Of a stretch of 64,000 bases of DNA, positions 14,886-24,195 are shown in pieces. This DNA is from an uncultured Ruminococcus sp. (GTDB lineage: Bacteria; Bacillota; Clostridia; Oscillospirales; Ruminococcaceae), in contig CADALT010000004.1 of NCBI GenBank assembly GCA_902788785.1, forward strand, positions 58,719 through 122,718, written 5' to 3'. Both the position numbers and the translations under genes were made by a program. Each line of letters opens with the position of its first letter. Position 1 is the stretch's first letter. The notes beneath the pieces were generated by a model. The model was not told the origin of the DNA. It did not search any database and saw only the letters and a program-made list of their open reading frames with translations.

Positions 14886-15905
14886 ATGAACGATGAAATA
14901 GAGATCAGCATTGAAAGCTTTTTGAAGCTTACGAAGGACAGCTTCCTGCTAATAGATATACGCAGTGAGGCATCATATCAGCAGGGGCATATCGAGGGCG
15001 CTGTACTGACGTACAAAGATGTCGGGGCATTGAGGGATACCAAACTGATATTCTACTGTCAGTACGGCATAGAAAGTATCGAAACTGCGGCATATTTCAG
15101 AAAATGCGGATATGATGCATACAGCTTGCAGGGCGGATATGCGGCTTGGCTGAAAGAACAGTCCGAATTTTTGGACATAGATGAGCTTGAACGTTATGAC
15201 AGACAGATAACTCTTGCGCAGATAGGTCTGATAGGGCAGGAAAAATTAAAACGTTCGGGAGTGCTCATCATAGGCGCAGGAGGTCTCGGCTGTCCCTGCG
15301 GAATGTACCTTGCCGCCGCAGGTGTGGGCAGGATAGGCATTATAGATCATGATGAAGTGTGCCTTTCAAATCTGAACAGGCAGATCGCTCATCGAGAGGT
15401 AGGCATCAATAAGGCGCTCTCGCTGAAAAACACGCTCAGCGGTATCAATGATAAAATAGAGATAACCGCCTACCCTTATCGTTTCAGTGAAGAAAATGCA
15501 GAGGAAATTCTTGATGGCTACGATTTTGTCATCGACTGCACGGATACTGCCGAGACTAAATTTATGGTGAACGATCTGTGCGTGCGCTGCGATAAGCCCT
15601 ATTGCTATGGCGGAGTGATCGGATTTGAGGGTCAGGTGATGACCGTTATCCCCCATAAGACCGCTTGTTTAAGATGCATTTTTGAAGAACCGCCTACAGG
15701 CTGTGAGACCTGTGAGAGCCATGGCATCATAGGGGCATCAGCAGGTATTATAGGCAGTATACAGGCGCTTGAAGCGGTTAAATATATTACTTCACCCGAA
15801 AACATACTGACAAATAAGATGTTTATTTTCAATATGCTCACCATGAGATCAAGGATAGTCGAGCTTGGCGGCATCAATAATAGATGCAGCATCTGTCATG
15901 AATGA
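14886..15905 (+). CDS. Rhodanese-ThiF/MoeB fusion (E1-like sulfur-carrier activating protein)
   Basis: 339 residues. Residues 1-97 are a rhodanese domain whose active loop is CQYGIES; from about 98 a ThiF/MoeB E1-like domain runs to the end: RYDRQI, the nucleotide loop GAGGLGCP, and a zinc site CLRC ... CSIC. This domain order is the reverse of MOCS3/Uba4-type proteins (E1 then rhodanese). The enzyme should adenylate the C-terminal glycine of a ThiS or MoaD-like carrier and supply sulfur from the rhodanese Cys. No carrier gene is adjacent, so thiamine versus molybdopterin roles cannot be separated. It is monocistronic, with its own promoter and terminator. Confidence 0.88.
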   Translation: MNDEIEISIESFLKLTKDSFLLIDIRSEASYQQGHIEGAVLTYKDVGALRDTKLIFYCQYGIESIETAAYFRKCGYDAYSLQGGYAAWLKEQSEFLDIDELERYDRQITLAQIGLIGQEKLKRSGVLIIGAGGLGCPCGMYLAAAGVGRIGIIDHDEVCLSNLNRQIAHREVGINKALSLKNTLSGINDKIEITAYPYRFSEENAEEILDGYDFVIDCTDTAETKFMVNDLCVRCDKPYCYGGVIGFEGQVMTVIPHKTACLRCIFEEPPTGCETCESHGIIGASAGIIGSIQALEAVKYITSPENILTNKMFIFNMLTMRSRIVELGGINNRCSICHE

Positions 15906-15936
15906 AGTGTTGCGGCATAGCCGGAAATTAAAATAA

Positions 15937-15988
15937 AAAGCACAAAGACCGATACCCATATCAAGGTGTATCGGTCTTTTGTGCTTTA
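15937..15988. terminator. Long bidirectional terminator
   Basis: AAGCACAAAGACCGATAC paired with GTATCGGTCTTTTGTGCTT, one of the longest stems in the window. It sits between convergent genes. Confidence 0.85.
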
Positions 15989-16066
15989 GGCAACACCACG
16001 CAGACATTGGAGGTGTTGTCTCTGGGAAAAAATGTATAAGGACCGGAAGCCGAGTATGATACTCGG
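15989..16066. repeat. Two further hairpins downstream of the GH130 gene
   Basis: GGCAACACC / GGTGTTGTC (15989-16020) and the almost perfect palindrome GCCGAGTATGATACTCGGC (16048-16066) lie between the terminator and the GH130 stop codon. The second is positioned to stabilise or end the minus-strand GH130 mRNA but lacks a clear U tail. Confidence 0.5.
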
Positions 16067-16098
16067 CAACATTGAGGAAATTTGCTGAAATATCCGAT

Positions 16099-17097
16099 TT
16101 AAACGGAAGAATGCTCCTTAACGTAGCTTACGATGTCATCGACTGTAGTAAATGCCAGCGCCACGCAGGTATCCGCACCGCCGTAATAAATAGCTATCCT
16201 GCCGCTGTCTTTGTCTACCAGAGTAGCACAGGGGAACACTACATTGGGAACATCGCCCACACACTCATAAAGCGTTTGAGGACTCAGCAGATATTCCGCA
16301 CAGCGGTACTTGACCTTCCAGGGCTCATCAATATCCAGTATACAAGCGGAAAAGCTGTATACAAAGCCGTTGCAGCTTTCAAGCACACCATGGTATAAAC
16401 ACAGCCAGCCCTCGGAGGTCTCTATGGGGATAGGACCTGCACCGATCTTTTTGGACTCCCAGGGCTTCAGGGGACCCATAACGTGCCTGTGTTCGCCCCA
16501 GTATTTCATATCGGGGGACTGCGAAATGTAAATATCGCCAAAGGGCGTATGTCCGCTGTCGGAGGGGCGTGAGAACATCACGTATTTATCGTTTATCTTT
16601 CTGGGGAAGAGCACACCGTTTCTGTTGAACGGCAGGAATGCATTTTCGCACTGATAGAAGGTCTTGAAATCATAGGTGTAGCCTATGCCGATGGTAGGCT
16701 TGCCCTTGTAGGAGTTGCACCATGTCACCCAATATTTGCCGTCGATATAGCAAACTCTGGGGTCGTAGCCGTAGCCCCACTTGTTTTCCTCCTCGGTAGA
16801 TTTGTCAGCCTGTACGAAAGCTATCTGCTCGGGTTCGATATCCCAGTGTATGCCGTCATCGGAAAAGCCTGCATGAAGAGTCATGTTCCTCTCCTTGTTA
16901 TCTATTCTGAAAACGCCTGCGTATTTACCTTCAAAAGGAACGACCGCACTGTTGAAGATAGAATTTGATGTACTGAGCAGGTCTCTGGGAATTATCGGAT
17001 TTGCGCTGTATCTCCAGATAACGTCCTTGCAGCCCTCGGGCTTATCCTGCCATGGCATATTGGGCAGCGACTGACCATTGATTATTTCTGTTTTCAT
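16099..17097 (-). CDS. GH130 beta-1,4-mannooligosaccharide phosphorylase (GH130_2 type)
   Basis: 332-residue five-bladed beta-propeller enzyme that phosphorolyses beta-1,4-mannosidic bonds to release alpha-mannose 1-phosphate. Motifs expected in the GH130_2 group are visible: [14 protein letters not shown] (about 29-42), [17 protein letters not shown] (about 107), [11 protein letters not shown] (about 160), [14 protein letters not shown] (about 177) and [17 protein letters not shown] (about 217). It has no signal peptide, so it is cytoplasmic. Length is closer to the mannooligosaccharide enzyme than to the 390-residue mannosylglucose phosphorylase. It is divergent from a LacI gene and the mannan-sugar importer operon with which it works. 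Confidence 0.88.
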   Translation of the reverse strand: MKTEIINGQSLPNMPWQDKPEGCKDVIWRYSANPIIPRDLLSTSNSIFNSAVVPFEGKYAGVFRIDNKERNMTLHAGFSDDGIHWDIEPEQIAFVQADKSTEEENKWGYGYDPRVCYIDGKYWVTWCNSYKGKPTIGIGYTYDFKTFYQCENAFLPFNRNGVLFPRKINDKYVMFSRPSDSGHTPFGDIYISQSPDMKYWGEHRHVMGPLKPWESKKIGAGPIPIETSEGWLCLYHGVLESCNGFVYSFSACILDIDEPWKVKYRCAEYLLSPQTLYECVGDVPNVVFPCATLVDKDSGRIAIYYGGADTCVALAFTTVDDIVSYVKEHSSV

Positions 17098-17217
17098 TTC
17101 TGATTCCGCCTTTCAAAAGTATTTCGGCACTTATAAGTGTAAGTGGAGCTGATCTGCTTATGGGATAAGAGTAGGTTCGTGTACGAGAAAGACTATGCAG
17201 ATCAAAACCTTAAAAAC

Positions 17218-17265
17218 AGTATAGCACCTAAGTCAATTTAAGTCAATAGATTGATTAAATTTAAT
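17218..17265 (-). promoter_or_regulatory. GH130 promoter with upstream LacI-type operator candidate
   Basis: Minus-strand TTGACT (17241-17246), 17-base spacer, TATACT (17218-17223). Immediately upstream is the palindrome ATTAAATTTAAT (17254-17265), whose core TTAAATTTAA recurs twice before the importer operon. The remainder of the 17,098-17,502 gap holds only the LacI terminator. Confidence 0.7.
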
Positions 17266-17353
17266 TTGCCAACTTCAAAATTTTCGTAAATAATCATAAA
17301 GATTTAGTTTTATATTGTTTAGTTTGCATATGAAAAATGCCAAATACCGCACA

Positions 17354-17394
17354 AAATAAAAAGAACAGGCAGGCTGTGACCGACCTGCTTGTTC
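17354..17394 (-). terminator. Terminator of the LacI regulator gene
   Basis: Minus-strand GAACAAGCAGG / CCTGCCTGTTC followed by TTTTTATTTT. A smaller hairpin, ATCCTG / CAGGAT at 17457-17472, lies between it and the stop codon. Confidence 0.8.
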
Positions 17395-17502
17395 GTGTAC
17401 AAACAAAAATTATATAAGAAAAAATTTTTCAGTACAATAAGATCACAGGATTTTTTTATCCTGCTCTCAGGATAAATTTAAGTACTTATCCGACAGAACG
17501 TT

Positions 17503-18495
17503 TCAGATCTTCTTTGCAGAGTCCTTGACGATAAGCTTGCCTGAGATCATAATAGATGTCGTCGGAGAAGATGGGTCGCTTATGCGCATAAGTGTCATTT
17601 TGACCGCTTCTCTGGCGATCTTTTCATGGTCAACATCTATAGTGGTTATCGCAGGCTTGAAAATGTCGGAAATAAGGTAGTTGTCATAACCGACCAGCGA
17701 GATGTCATCGGGTACGGTAAGTCCCAGTTTTTCCAGCTGGCGTATCGTGATATAAGCCGTATCATCGCAGTTGCAGACAAATGCTGTGGGCATTTCGTCA
17801 GGGAAAGCGATATCTATCGGACCATTCTGGTCACGGTCATCAAGCGTCCACTTGCTCTCGACTTCAAGGTCGTATTCATACATGGCTTTTCTGTAACCCA
17901 TATACCTGTCAAAAATGCTCGAAGTCGCTTTCACATTTCCTATAAAGCCGATCTTTTTATGACCCAGTTCGATAAGATACCTTGTTATGTCATATCCTCC
18001 GCCGTATCCGTTGGTATTTATGGAATCTATATCGAGTCCGGGGATATAGTAATCGAGCAGTATCATTGAAGATACGTTGTTTTTAAGCTCCCTTACGTAG
18101 TCTTCGCTTAACTGTCCCAGGGAGATGAGCATAGATATGGAGCTGTCGGTGATGAGCTTTGGCATAACGAGGTTGTCCTCATCGTCCTGTAAAATAGTCT
18201 CCATTATGCAGAAGTAGTCTTCCTGCTTAAAATAATCCACCAGATGGTTATACAGTGACCAGTAAAATGAACCGTTGGGGTTCATGAATTTTTTGGGGAT
18301 AATAACGCCTATCATGCGGGAATTCTTTGAAGTTGTGGTTTTCGGAGGCTCGTACCCCATCTGTTTAGCTATCTGTTTGATCTTGATACGCAGCTCATCA
18401 CTTACTCCCTTTTTATCGGTCAGTGCTTTTGAGACCGTGACGTTGCTGGTATTGCAGGCTTTTGCGATATCCGATAATGTAACTGATTTGCCCAT
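17503..18495 (-). CDS. LacI-family transcriptional regulator
   Basis: 330 residues: a LacI HTH at 5-24 (VTLSDIAKACNTSNVTVSKAL) and a periplasmic-binding-protein-like sensor domain (IGVIIPKKF at about 65 onwards). The ATG at 18495 is chosen because it gives the canonical N-terminus and follows AAGGAGG; the frame is open further upstream but crosses the promoter. Sitting between GH130 and the importer operon, it most likely controls both in response to mannooligosaccharides. Candidate operators share TTAAATTTAA. Confidence 0.9.
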   Translation of the reverse strand: MGKSVTLSDIAKACNTSNVTVSKALTDKKGVSDELRIKIKQIAKQMGYEPPKTTTSKNSRMIGVIIPKKFMNPNGSFYWSLYNHLVDYFKQEDYFCIMETILQDDEDNLVMPKLITDSSISMLISLGQLSEDYVRELKNNVSSMILLDYYIPGLDIDSINTNGYGGGYDITRYLIELGHKKIGFIGNVKATSSIFDRYMGYRKAMYEYDLEVESKWTLDDRDQNGPIDIAFPDEMPTAFVCNCDDTAYITIRQLEKLGLTVPDDISLVGYDNYLISDIFKPAITTIDVDHEKIAREAVKMTLMRISDPSSPTTSIMISGKLIVKDSAKKI

Positions 18496-18530
18496 GGTAT
18501 CCTCCTTTTTGTAAATGCTTTTTATTACTA

Positions 18531-18560
18531 ATTTTAACTCATCTGCGATTAACTTGTCAA
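18531..18560 (-). promoter_or_regulatory. Promoter of the LacI regulator gene
   Basis: Minus-strand TTGACA (18555-18560), 18-base spacer, TAAAAT (18531-18536), about 35 bases upstream of the start codon. The remaining sequence up to 18,800 is AT-rich with no gene. Confidence 0.65.
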
Positions 18561-18805
18561 TACTCTTTAAAGAAAATTTATAAAATATTAAATATGTGGA
18601 TATTCCGTAAAGAAAAAAATAAGAAGATGTGTTAGAATTCATCTAATCACCAAGCGGAACAGATTAAAATTAGCCGCTATATATTATAGAAAATACTGAG
18701 ACCTATTCGGCTATACTCTTTTATTGAATAGCACTCGGCAAAATCATCATATCATACTGTTACATCGAAAAACGACGTATTTACGCACTTTCTAAGGCTT
18801 TTGAC

Positions 18806-19021
18806 TTAAATTTAACTGATTGATTGAAGAAAAATAATTACTGGTTTGGGTAAATTATTGTGCAAGCCAACTAATATTTTAACTATCTAATTAGTCAAAA
18901 TAAAAGAAAAAAGTTACAAAAGAATGAAAGCTCTTGATTATTACACGAACTGTGTGTATAATTAAACCATAAAATAAACCAGAGAACTGAGAAAAATAAC
19001 TCAAAAACCAATTAAATTTAA
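18806..19021 (+). promoter_or_regulatory. Importer operon control region: promoter and two operator candidates
   Basis: TTGATT (18934-18939), 17-base spacer, TATAAT (18957-18962) is the promoter. TTAAATTTAA occurs at 18806-18815 upstream and at 19012-19021, where it runs into the GGAGG ribosome binding site, so a bound regulator could block the start of translation or early elongation. Confidence 0.65.
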
Positions 19022-19034
19022 GGAGGGTGTTTAT

Positions 19035-20495
19035 ATGAACACGAAAAAGCTTACAAAACTTTCCGCACTTGTTATCAGTATCGTAATGGCAGCAGGCACA
19101 CTTGCTTCCTGCGGTGATACGGGCAGCACCGATAACAACGGAGGCACGGCTAACGACAAAAAGGAAGCGAACAAAGATACTGTAATGCAGAGCAAAGACG
19201 ATATCGATGCAGCTTCGCTTAAAGGTAAGACCATTACTCTCTACACCCATGGCGGCAACAGAGTTCTCGGTGAGGAGAAGAAGGACGCAGACGGAAACAC
19301 CTACAGAGATGAATCCTATGCATATCTCAAGCACCTTGCCGAAAAGTTTGAGAAGGAGTATGATATCCACGTTGATCTTCGTGTAAATTCAACAGAGGAT
19401 GATATCAGACCCTTGCTGCAAACTGCCGATCCTTCGATAGATATTTTCACATCTCCCAACTGGAGCATTGAGGAATGGCAGCAGTATGCCGAGCCCTACT
19501 GCACGGTAGAAGAGGGCAGAGAGTTCTACGGCGATTATGCTGATACTATGTTTAACGACGGCAAGTACATTTATGCAATGATGCCTGCAAAAACCTACAA
19601 CAATGCCGTAGTCTATAACGAGGAGACTATCAAGAAAGTCGGCTATGATTCGATACCTGCTACTCAGGCTGAATTTGAGGAGCTTTGCGAAAAACTCAGG
19701 GCTGATAACATCGACCCTATTGCGATGCACAGGATAGAGAACTGGCCGCTGATGACCATCATGGACTTTGCTAACTACGTTGCAGGCTCTAACGATGCTT
19801 ATCCCTCGATGTTAAAGAGCGATACTCCGTTCAGCGAGAGCGACCCCATGGGCAAGACCATAAAGATGTATACCGAATGGAAGTCCCGTGGATTTTTCGA
19901 GTCTGAGATCTATACCGATTTTGGTGTGGCTATGGACTCGGTTGCCAATGGCAATGCAGGTATGATGCTCTTCGGCGCATGGGTCGTTCCTCAGATACAG
20001 GGACGTGTTCCCGAAGGCGGCGATCCTGCATCGATCAAGTTTGCACCTGCACCCGATTTCGGCAAAGGTCGGTATGTAATGGCATCTGCGGCAGACCCCT
20101 ATGCCATCGCTAAGGGCTCTGATGATAAAGAAGCTGCAAGACTGTTCATCGAGTATATCTCCGAGGACGCACAGTATCTTGCTGACAGCGGATATATTGC
20201 TATGAAAAAGGGTGTAGAGCCTGTAGTGCCCGAGCTTTATAAGATCATTGACGATGCTGTTGAAGCAGGCAGCTGCAAGGTGCTGTATACCTATGCTACC
20301 GATGATAATTCCATACATAATGAAGAAGTGCTTACCGAGGCTGCTTTGCTTGAAGATGTAAAGTATGTCGGCAACCTGTTCGATGTTATCGACGTGACTA
20401 AAGAACCCGACTGGTCGGCTTATGATGCTCAGGTAGAAAAGCAGAACAAAGCTTATAAAGAAGCAAGAGAATTCCTCGGATACAGCTGGGAATGA
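19035..20495 (+). CDS. Sugar ABC transporter substrate-binding lipoprotein
   Basis: 486-residue family 1 solute-binding protein. The lipoprotein signal ends in GTLASC (Cys about 25). A Gly/Asn/Asp linker leads to the mature domain, with KTITLYTHGGNRV (about 65) and the central GNAGMMLFGAWVVPQI (about 307-322) typical of oligosaccharide receptors. It is the first gene of the importer operon. Because cellobiose 2-epimerase, GH130 and ManA are encoded around it, mannobiose or longer beta-mannooligosaccharides are the likely ligands. Confidence 0.9.
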   Translation: MNTKKLTKLSALVISIVMAAGTLASCGDTGSTDNNGGTANDKKEANKDTVMQSKDDIDAASLKGKTITLYTHGGNRVLGEEKKDADGNTYRDESYAYLKHLAEKFEKEYDIHVDLRVNSTEDDIRPLLQTADPSIDIFTSPNWSIEEWQQYAEPYCTVEEGREFYGDYADTMFNDGKYIYAMMPAKTYNNAVVYNEETIKKVGYDSIPATQAEFEELCEKLRADNIDPIAMHRIENWPLMTIMDFANYVAGSNDAYPSMLKSDTPFSESDPMGKTIKMYTEWKSRGFFESEIYTDFGVAMDSVANGNAGMMLFGAWVVPQIQGRVPEGGDPASIKFAPAPDFGKGRYVMASAADPYAIAKGSDDKEAARLFIEYISEDAQYLADSGYIAMKKGVEPVVPELYKIIDDAVEAGSCKVLYTYATDDNSIHNEEVLTEAALLEDVKYVGNLFDVIDVTKEPDWSAYDAQVEKQNKAYKEAREFLGYSWE

Positions 20496-20511
20496 TCTGT
20501 TAAAAGATTTT

Positions 20512-20538
20512 GAGGGCGGTATATCGCATATCGCCCCC
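20512..20538 (+). repeat. Intercistronic hairpin after the binding-protein gene
   Basis: GGGCG ... CGCCC arms with ATA / TAT inside, between binding protein and permease. Such hairpins often protect the abundant receptor mRNA and reduce read-through into the permeases. Confidence 0.45.
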
Positions 20539-20570
20539 ATCGTCCTTAGAAATAAAATGGAGTGGATCTT

Positions 20571-21449
20571 ATGAAAAATAAAGGCAGAACGCTGCTGATG
20601 AAAAACAAAAGCAGAACACTGCTTATCTACGGTTTTCTGATAATTCCTCTTATCCACCTGATAATCTTTTCATATGTGCCTATCATCGGTAATTTTATTG
20701 TGAGCTTTACCGATTGGAAAGGCTTTGGTGAAATGAAGTTTGTGGGTCTGAGAAACTATCAGAGAATGTTTACCAACACGGAATATATAAAAATGTTCAA
20801 AAACTGCGGCTGGTATTTTTTAGTTGCCATACCCCAGCTTATCTTTGCTTTTATCCTGGCTGTTGTCATAAACGGCAAGTTCAGGGGCATCAACATTTTC
20901 AAAGGGATATTCATTATCCCGTATCTTCTGAACGGTGTAATTATCTCGACCATATTTATTATTTTCTTCAATAATACAGGCAGCCTAAATGTCATACTCG
21001 AATGGCTGCACCTCGATGGGCTGAAGCATCAGTGGCTGCAAGACCTCAGGCTTGTAAATCCTGCGATTGCGTCCATAAGTATCTGGAGATATTACGGCAT
21101 GAACTTCATCATGTTCTTCGGTGCATTGCAGGCTATACCGCAGGAACTCTATGAAGCCGCTACTCTTGACGGCTGCAATAAATGGCAGGAGATAAGGTAT
21201 CTGTCGATACCCTTTATCAAAAAGGTACTCTTTATCAATATCCTGCTAAGCATTTCAGGCTCGATACAGGTTTTCGAGATACCCTATATCATGATGAACG
21301 GTTCCAACGGAACAGGCACACCTGTTATTATGATACAGCAGAGTATGTCCACTAACAGAGTGGGCTTTGCGGCTGCGCTTTCGGTAATGGTATTCGTTAT
21401 CGTACTGATAGTTGTGGGCATACAGAAGTTGTTTTTGAAGGAGGAGTAA
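20571..21449 (+). CDS. Sugar ABC transporter permease, MalF type
   Basis: 292-residue membrane protein with six helices and an EAA loop (EAATLDGCNKWQEIRYLSIP, about 196-215). The start at 20571 follows GGAG at good spacing; GTG at 20562 is also in frame. The first 18 codons contain a tandem near-duplication, MKNKGRTLL then MKNKSRTLL, so the N-terminus carries a 27-base internal repeat and a second possible start at 20598. It pairs with the next permease. Confidence 0.9.
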   Translation: MKNKGRTLLMKNKSRTLLIYGFLIIPLIHLIIFSYVPIIGNFIVSFTDWKGFGEMKFVGLRNYQRMFTNTEYIKMFKNCGWYFLVAIPQLIFAFILAVVINGKFRGINIFKGIFIIPYLLNGVIISTIFIIFFNNTGSLNVILEWLHLDGLKHQWLQDLRLVNPAIASISIWRYYGMNFIMFFGALQAIPQELYEAATLDGCNKWQEIRYLSIPFIKKVLFINILLSISGSIQVFEIPYIMMNGSNGTGTPVIMIQQSMSTNRVGFAAALSVMVFVIVLIVVGIQKLFLKEE

Positions 21450-21455
21450 GCCGGC

Positions 21456-22280
21456 ATGAATGAAACTAAGCTATACAAGGTCATAAGATATGTGATACTT
21501 ATCGCAGCGAGCATATTCGTGATAGTTCCGCTTGTGCCGCTGATATTCATGGCATTCAAGACGGGTGCGGAGTATTCATCGACCAGTGTACTTGAACCGC
21601 CCAAAAGCTTTACGAATATGTATAACTTTTCCTATGCGCTCAGAGTAGGCGAGCTGGGCAAAGCGTTTTTCTACACAGCGATAATACTTGTTATCTCGCT
21701 TGCGGTACAGGTGACACTGACAGCGATGGTCGCATATGTCCTGCATCGTTTTGACTTTAAGTTCAAAAACGCAGTGAAGATCATGTTCACCCTGACTATG
21801 TTCATACCTGTAGTTGCCACGCAAAACCTCGTTTTCAGGATGATGTATTCAGTGGGACTTGTAAATACCATGTGGAGCGTTATAATACTCTATTCGGGTG
21901 TAGGCATTGTGGGAATATACATAATGCTAAACCAGCTCGACAATATCTCCCATGAGATAGATGAGGCTGCTTATATTGACGGCGCAACTCATTTCTATAC
22001 ATTTATAAAGATAATCTTCCCGCTGATGAAGCCTGCGTGTACCACTATGATAATAATAAACGGCATCGGTCTGTATAACGATTTTTATATCCCGAATCTC
22101 TATCTTAATCGTGATGTCCAGACATTTACCGTTGCACTTTATAAGTTCTTCGGTTCGATGTCCACTCCGTTTGAGATAGTTGCGGCGGCTATCATTATCG
22201 GTATAATACCAATCATGATAGTGTTTATTTTCCTGCAAAAGTACATCTACAACGGTCTTGCAGGTTCGGTAAAAATGTAA
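21456..22280 (+). CDS. Sugar ABC transporter permease, MalG type
   Basis: 274 residues, six membrane helices, EAA loop EAAYIDGATHFYTFIKIIFP (about 168-187). An AAGGAGGAG site overlaps the end of the first permease gene 6 bases upstream. No ATPase is encoded in the operon, which is usual for this CUT1 subset; a shared MsiK-like ATPase elsewhere is expected. Confidence 0.9.
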   Translation: MNETKLYKVIRYVILIAASIFVIVPLVPLIFMAFKTGAEYSSTSVLEPPKSFTNMYNFSYALRVGELGKAFFYTAIILVISLAVQVTLTAMVAYVLHRFDFKFKNAVKIMFTLTMFIPVVATQNLVFRMMYSVGLVNTMWSVIILYSGVGIVGIYIMLNQLDNISHEIDEAAYIDGATHFYTFIKIIFPLMKPACTTMIIINGIGLYNDFYIPNLYLNRDVQTFTVALYKFFGSMSTPFEIVAAAIIIGIIPIMIVFIFLQKYIYNGLAGSVKM

Positions 22281-22310
22281 GTTTTTCAGTAACGAAAAGA
22301 GGTCAGTCAA

Positions 22311-22958
22311 ATGAAAAAAATCTTCGATCTTAATACCATCACATCAGCGATATATCTAATATCCGTATTGAGCATTGAATGTTTTGCTGTAATATATCTG
22401 TCGCTGGGTATATTGCTGCTGCCTGCACTGACCTCTGCATTTCTGATCGGGAAAGATGTGATATACAGGCGCTTTGATGTGTATGACAGTATCACAAAAA
22501 GATTTTTCGGTCAGCTTAAAAAGCAGCTTTTGATGCTGAGATATTTTCCCATACAGCTTATCATGATTATGCAGGCTTTAGGCATATACGCTTCAAATAA
22601 GATAGGTTCGCATTTTTTGCTCTATCTGCTGATACCGTCCATCGCATTTATGATGACGCTTGTTGTCTATCTGATAACTTATCACGTTTTTCATAAGAAA
22701 ATGCCTGAGATAACAGAAGTGATAATCGCTATGTTTTATAAGGTGCAGTATATGATAAGCGTGTGGGTCATCATGCTGCTGGTGCTGTATTTTCTTCGTC
22801 CTGCAATGCTGGGCATATTCCTGATAGCAGGGGAGATAATGCTGCTCGGTACCGAGAGCGTCGCTTTCATCGGGATAACTTCCTATAAAAAGGCGAAGGA
22901 CGAGCTCGGTGAAGAGGATACCGAATATTTCAGCGAAGAGTTCCTAAAAAGGCTCTGA
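22311..22958 (+). CDS. DUF624/YesV-like membrane protein
   Basis: 215-residue protein with about five membrane helices. Proteins of this type (DUF624, YesL/YesV) are commonly encoded beside CUT1 sugar importers in Firmicutes; their role is unknown, possibly assembly or regulation of the transporter. The first 60 residues (small-residue-rich helix, LPALTSAFLIGKDVIYRR) carry the usual family pattern. It sits between the MalG-type permease and the epimerase in the operon. Confidence 0.7.
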   Translation: MKKIFDLNTITSAIYLISVLSIECFAVIYLSLGILLLPALTSAFLIGKDVIYRRFDVYDSITKRFFGQLKKQLLMLRYFPIQLIMIMQALGIYASNKIGSHFLLYLLIPSIAFMMTLVVYLITYHVFHKKMPEITEVIIAMFYKVQYMISVWVIMLLVLYFLRPAMLGIFLIAGEIMLLGTESVAFIGITSYKKAKDELGEEDTEYFSEEFLKRL

Positions 22959-22988
22959 TAGTAATTTTTCTTGAAAGTAGGTCATTTT

Positions 22989-24170
22989 ATGCTGAAACAG
23001 GAAGCAGGCAAAATGCTTGCCGATCAGATCATCCCATTCTGGAAAAATTTGAGGGATGATGTTTATGGCGGCTACTACGGCTATGTGGGATATGATCTGG
23101 CGATCGACCCCAAGGCTGAAAAAGGCTGTATACTCAATAGCCGTATACTGTGGTTTTTCTCACGATGTGCAAAGGACTTGAACAGGGCGGATTGCCTTGA
23201 ATATGCAGAACACGCTTACAAATTCCTGCAAACACACTGTATCGATAAAGAACATGGCGGCGTTTACTGGAGTGTTGACTATAAGGGTGAACCTCTTGAT
23301 GACAGTAAGCACACCTATGCACAGGCGTTTGCGGTATATGCGCTCGCTGCCTATTATGAAGCATCGGGTGAGCGTACTGCGCTGGATACGGCTTGTGAGT
23401 TATTTCGGCTGATAGAAGAACGCTGTAAAGACGAAAACGGTTATCTCGAAGCATTTGATAGACAGTTTAGACCTGCGAGCAATGAGAAATTATCCGAGAA
23501 CGGTGTGATGGCATACCGCACGATGAATACGCTGCTGCACGTTTTTGAAGGCTGCTCGGAACTTTATAGAGTATCTCACCTTGATGAAGTCGGCAATGCC
23601 ATGCGTGAGATACTTGATATCTATCGGTACAAGGTCTATGACCCGAAGCTGCACCGACAGGAAGTCTTCTTTGATGCAGACTATAACAGCCTGATCGACC
23701 TGCACAGCTACGGGCACGATATCGAATCGAGCTGGCTCATCGACTGGGGCTGCGGTCTGCTGGGTGATAGGGAACTTTCCGAAAGTATATCAGAGATCAA
23801 CAGTCAGCTGGCGCAAAATATTTTTGAAACGGCTTATCAGGATCATTCCCTTGTAAATGAGTGCGAAAAGGGAAAAGTAGATACCACAAGGATCTGGTGG
23901 GTGCAGGCGGAAGCTGTTCTGGGATTTGTAAATCAGTGGCAGAAGCACCCCGATGAGATAAAATATCTCAAAGCTGCACAGGACATTTTTCAGTTTATCC
24001 AAAATGTTATGACAGATAAGCGATCGGGCAGCGAATGGTACTGGGGCGTTGATGCAAACGGCAGACCCGACCCGAACAGACCGTTCGTCGATCCTTGGAA
24101 ATGTCCCTATCATAACGGACGAATGTGTCTTGAATTGATAAAACGAGATCCCGACGCATCAAGGGTGTAA
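22989..24170 (+). CDS. Cellobiose 2-epimerase
   Basis: 393-residue (alpha/alpha)6-barrel enzyme of the N-acylglucosamine 2-epimerase superfamily, which interconverts the reducing-end glucose and mannose of beta-1,4-disaccharides (cellobiose, lactose, mannobiose). Signatures of the cellobiose group are LRDDVYGGYYGYVGYDL (about 22), SRILWFFSR, GGVYWSVDYKG, LHSYGHDIESSW (catalytic His, about 240), RIWWVQAEAV (about 300) and KCPYHNGRMCLE (second catalytic His, about 375). The ATG at 22989 gives the family N-terminus. Here it most likely converts mannobiose to mannosylglucose in the cytoplasm. Confidence 0.92.
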   Translation: MLKQEAGKMLADQIIPFWKNLRDDVYGGYYGYVGYDLAIDPKAEKGCILNSRILWFFSRCAKDLNRADCLEYAEHAYKFLQTHCIDKEHGGVYWSVDYKGEPLDDSKHTYAQAFAVYALAAYYEASGERTALDTACELFRLIEERCKDENGYLEAFDRQFRPASNEKLSENGVMAYRTMNTLLHVFEGCSELYRVSHLDEVGNAMREILDIYRYKVYDPKLHRQEVFFDADYNSLIDLHSYGHDIESSWLIDWGCGLLGDRELSESISEINSQLAQNIFETAYQDHSLVNECEKGKVDTTRIWWVQAEAVLGFVNQWQKHPDEIKYLKAAQDIFQFIQNVMTDKRSGSEWYWGVDANGRPDPNRPFVDPWKCPYHNGRMCLELIKRDPDASRV

Positions 24171-24195
24171 TATCTGAAAAATGGAGGAAACCGAT

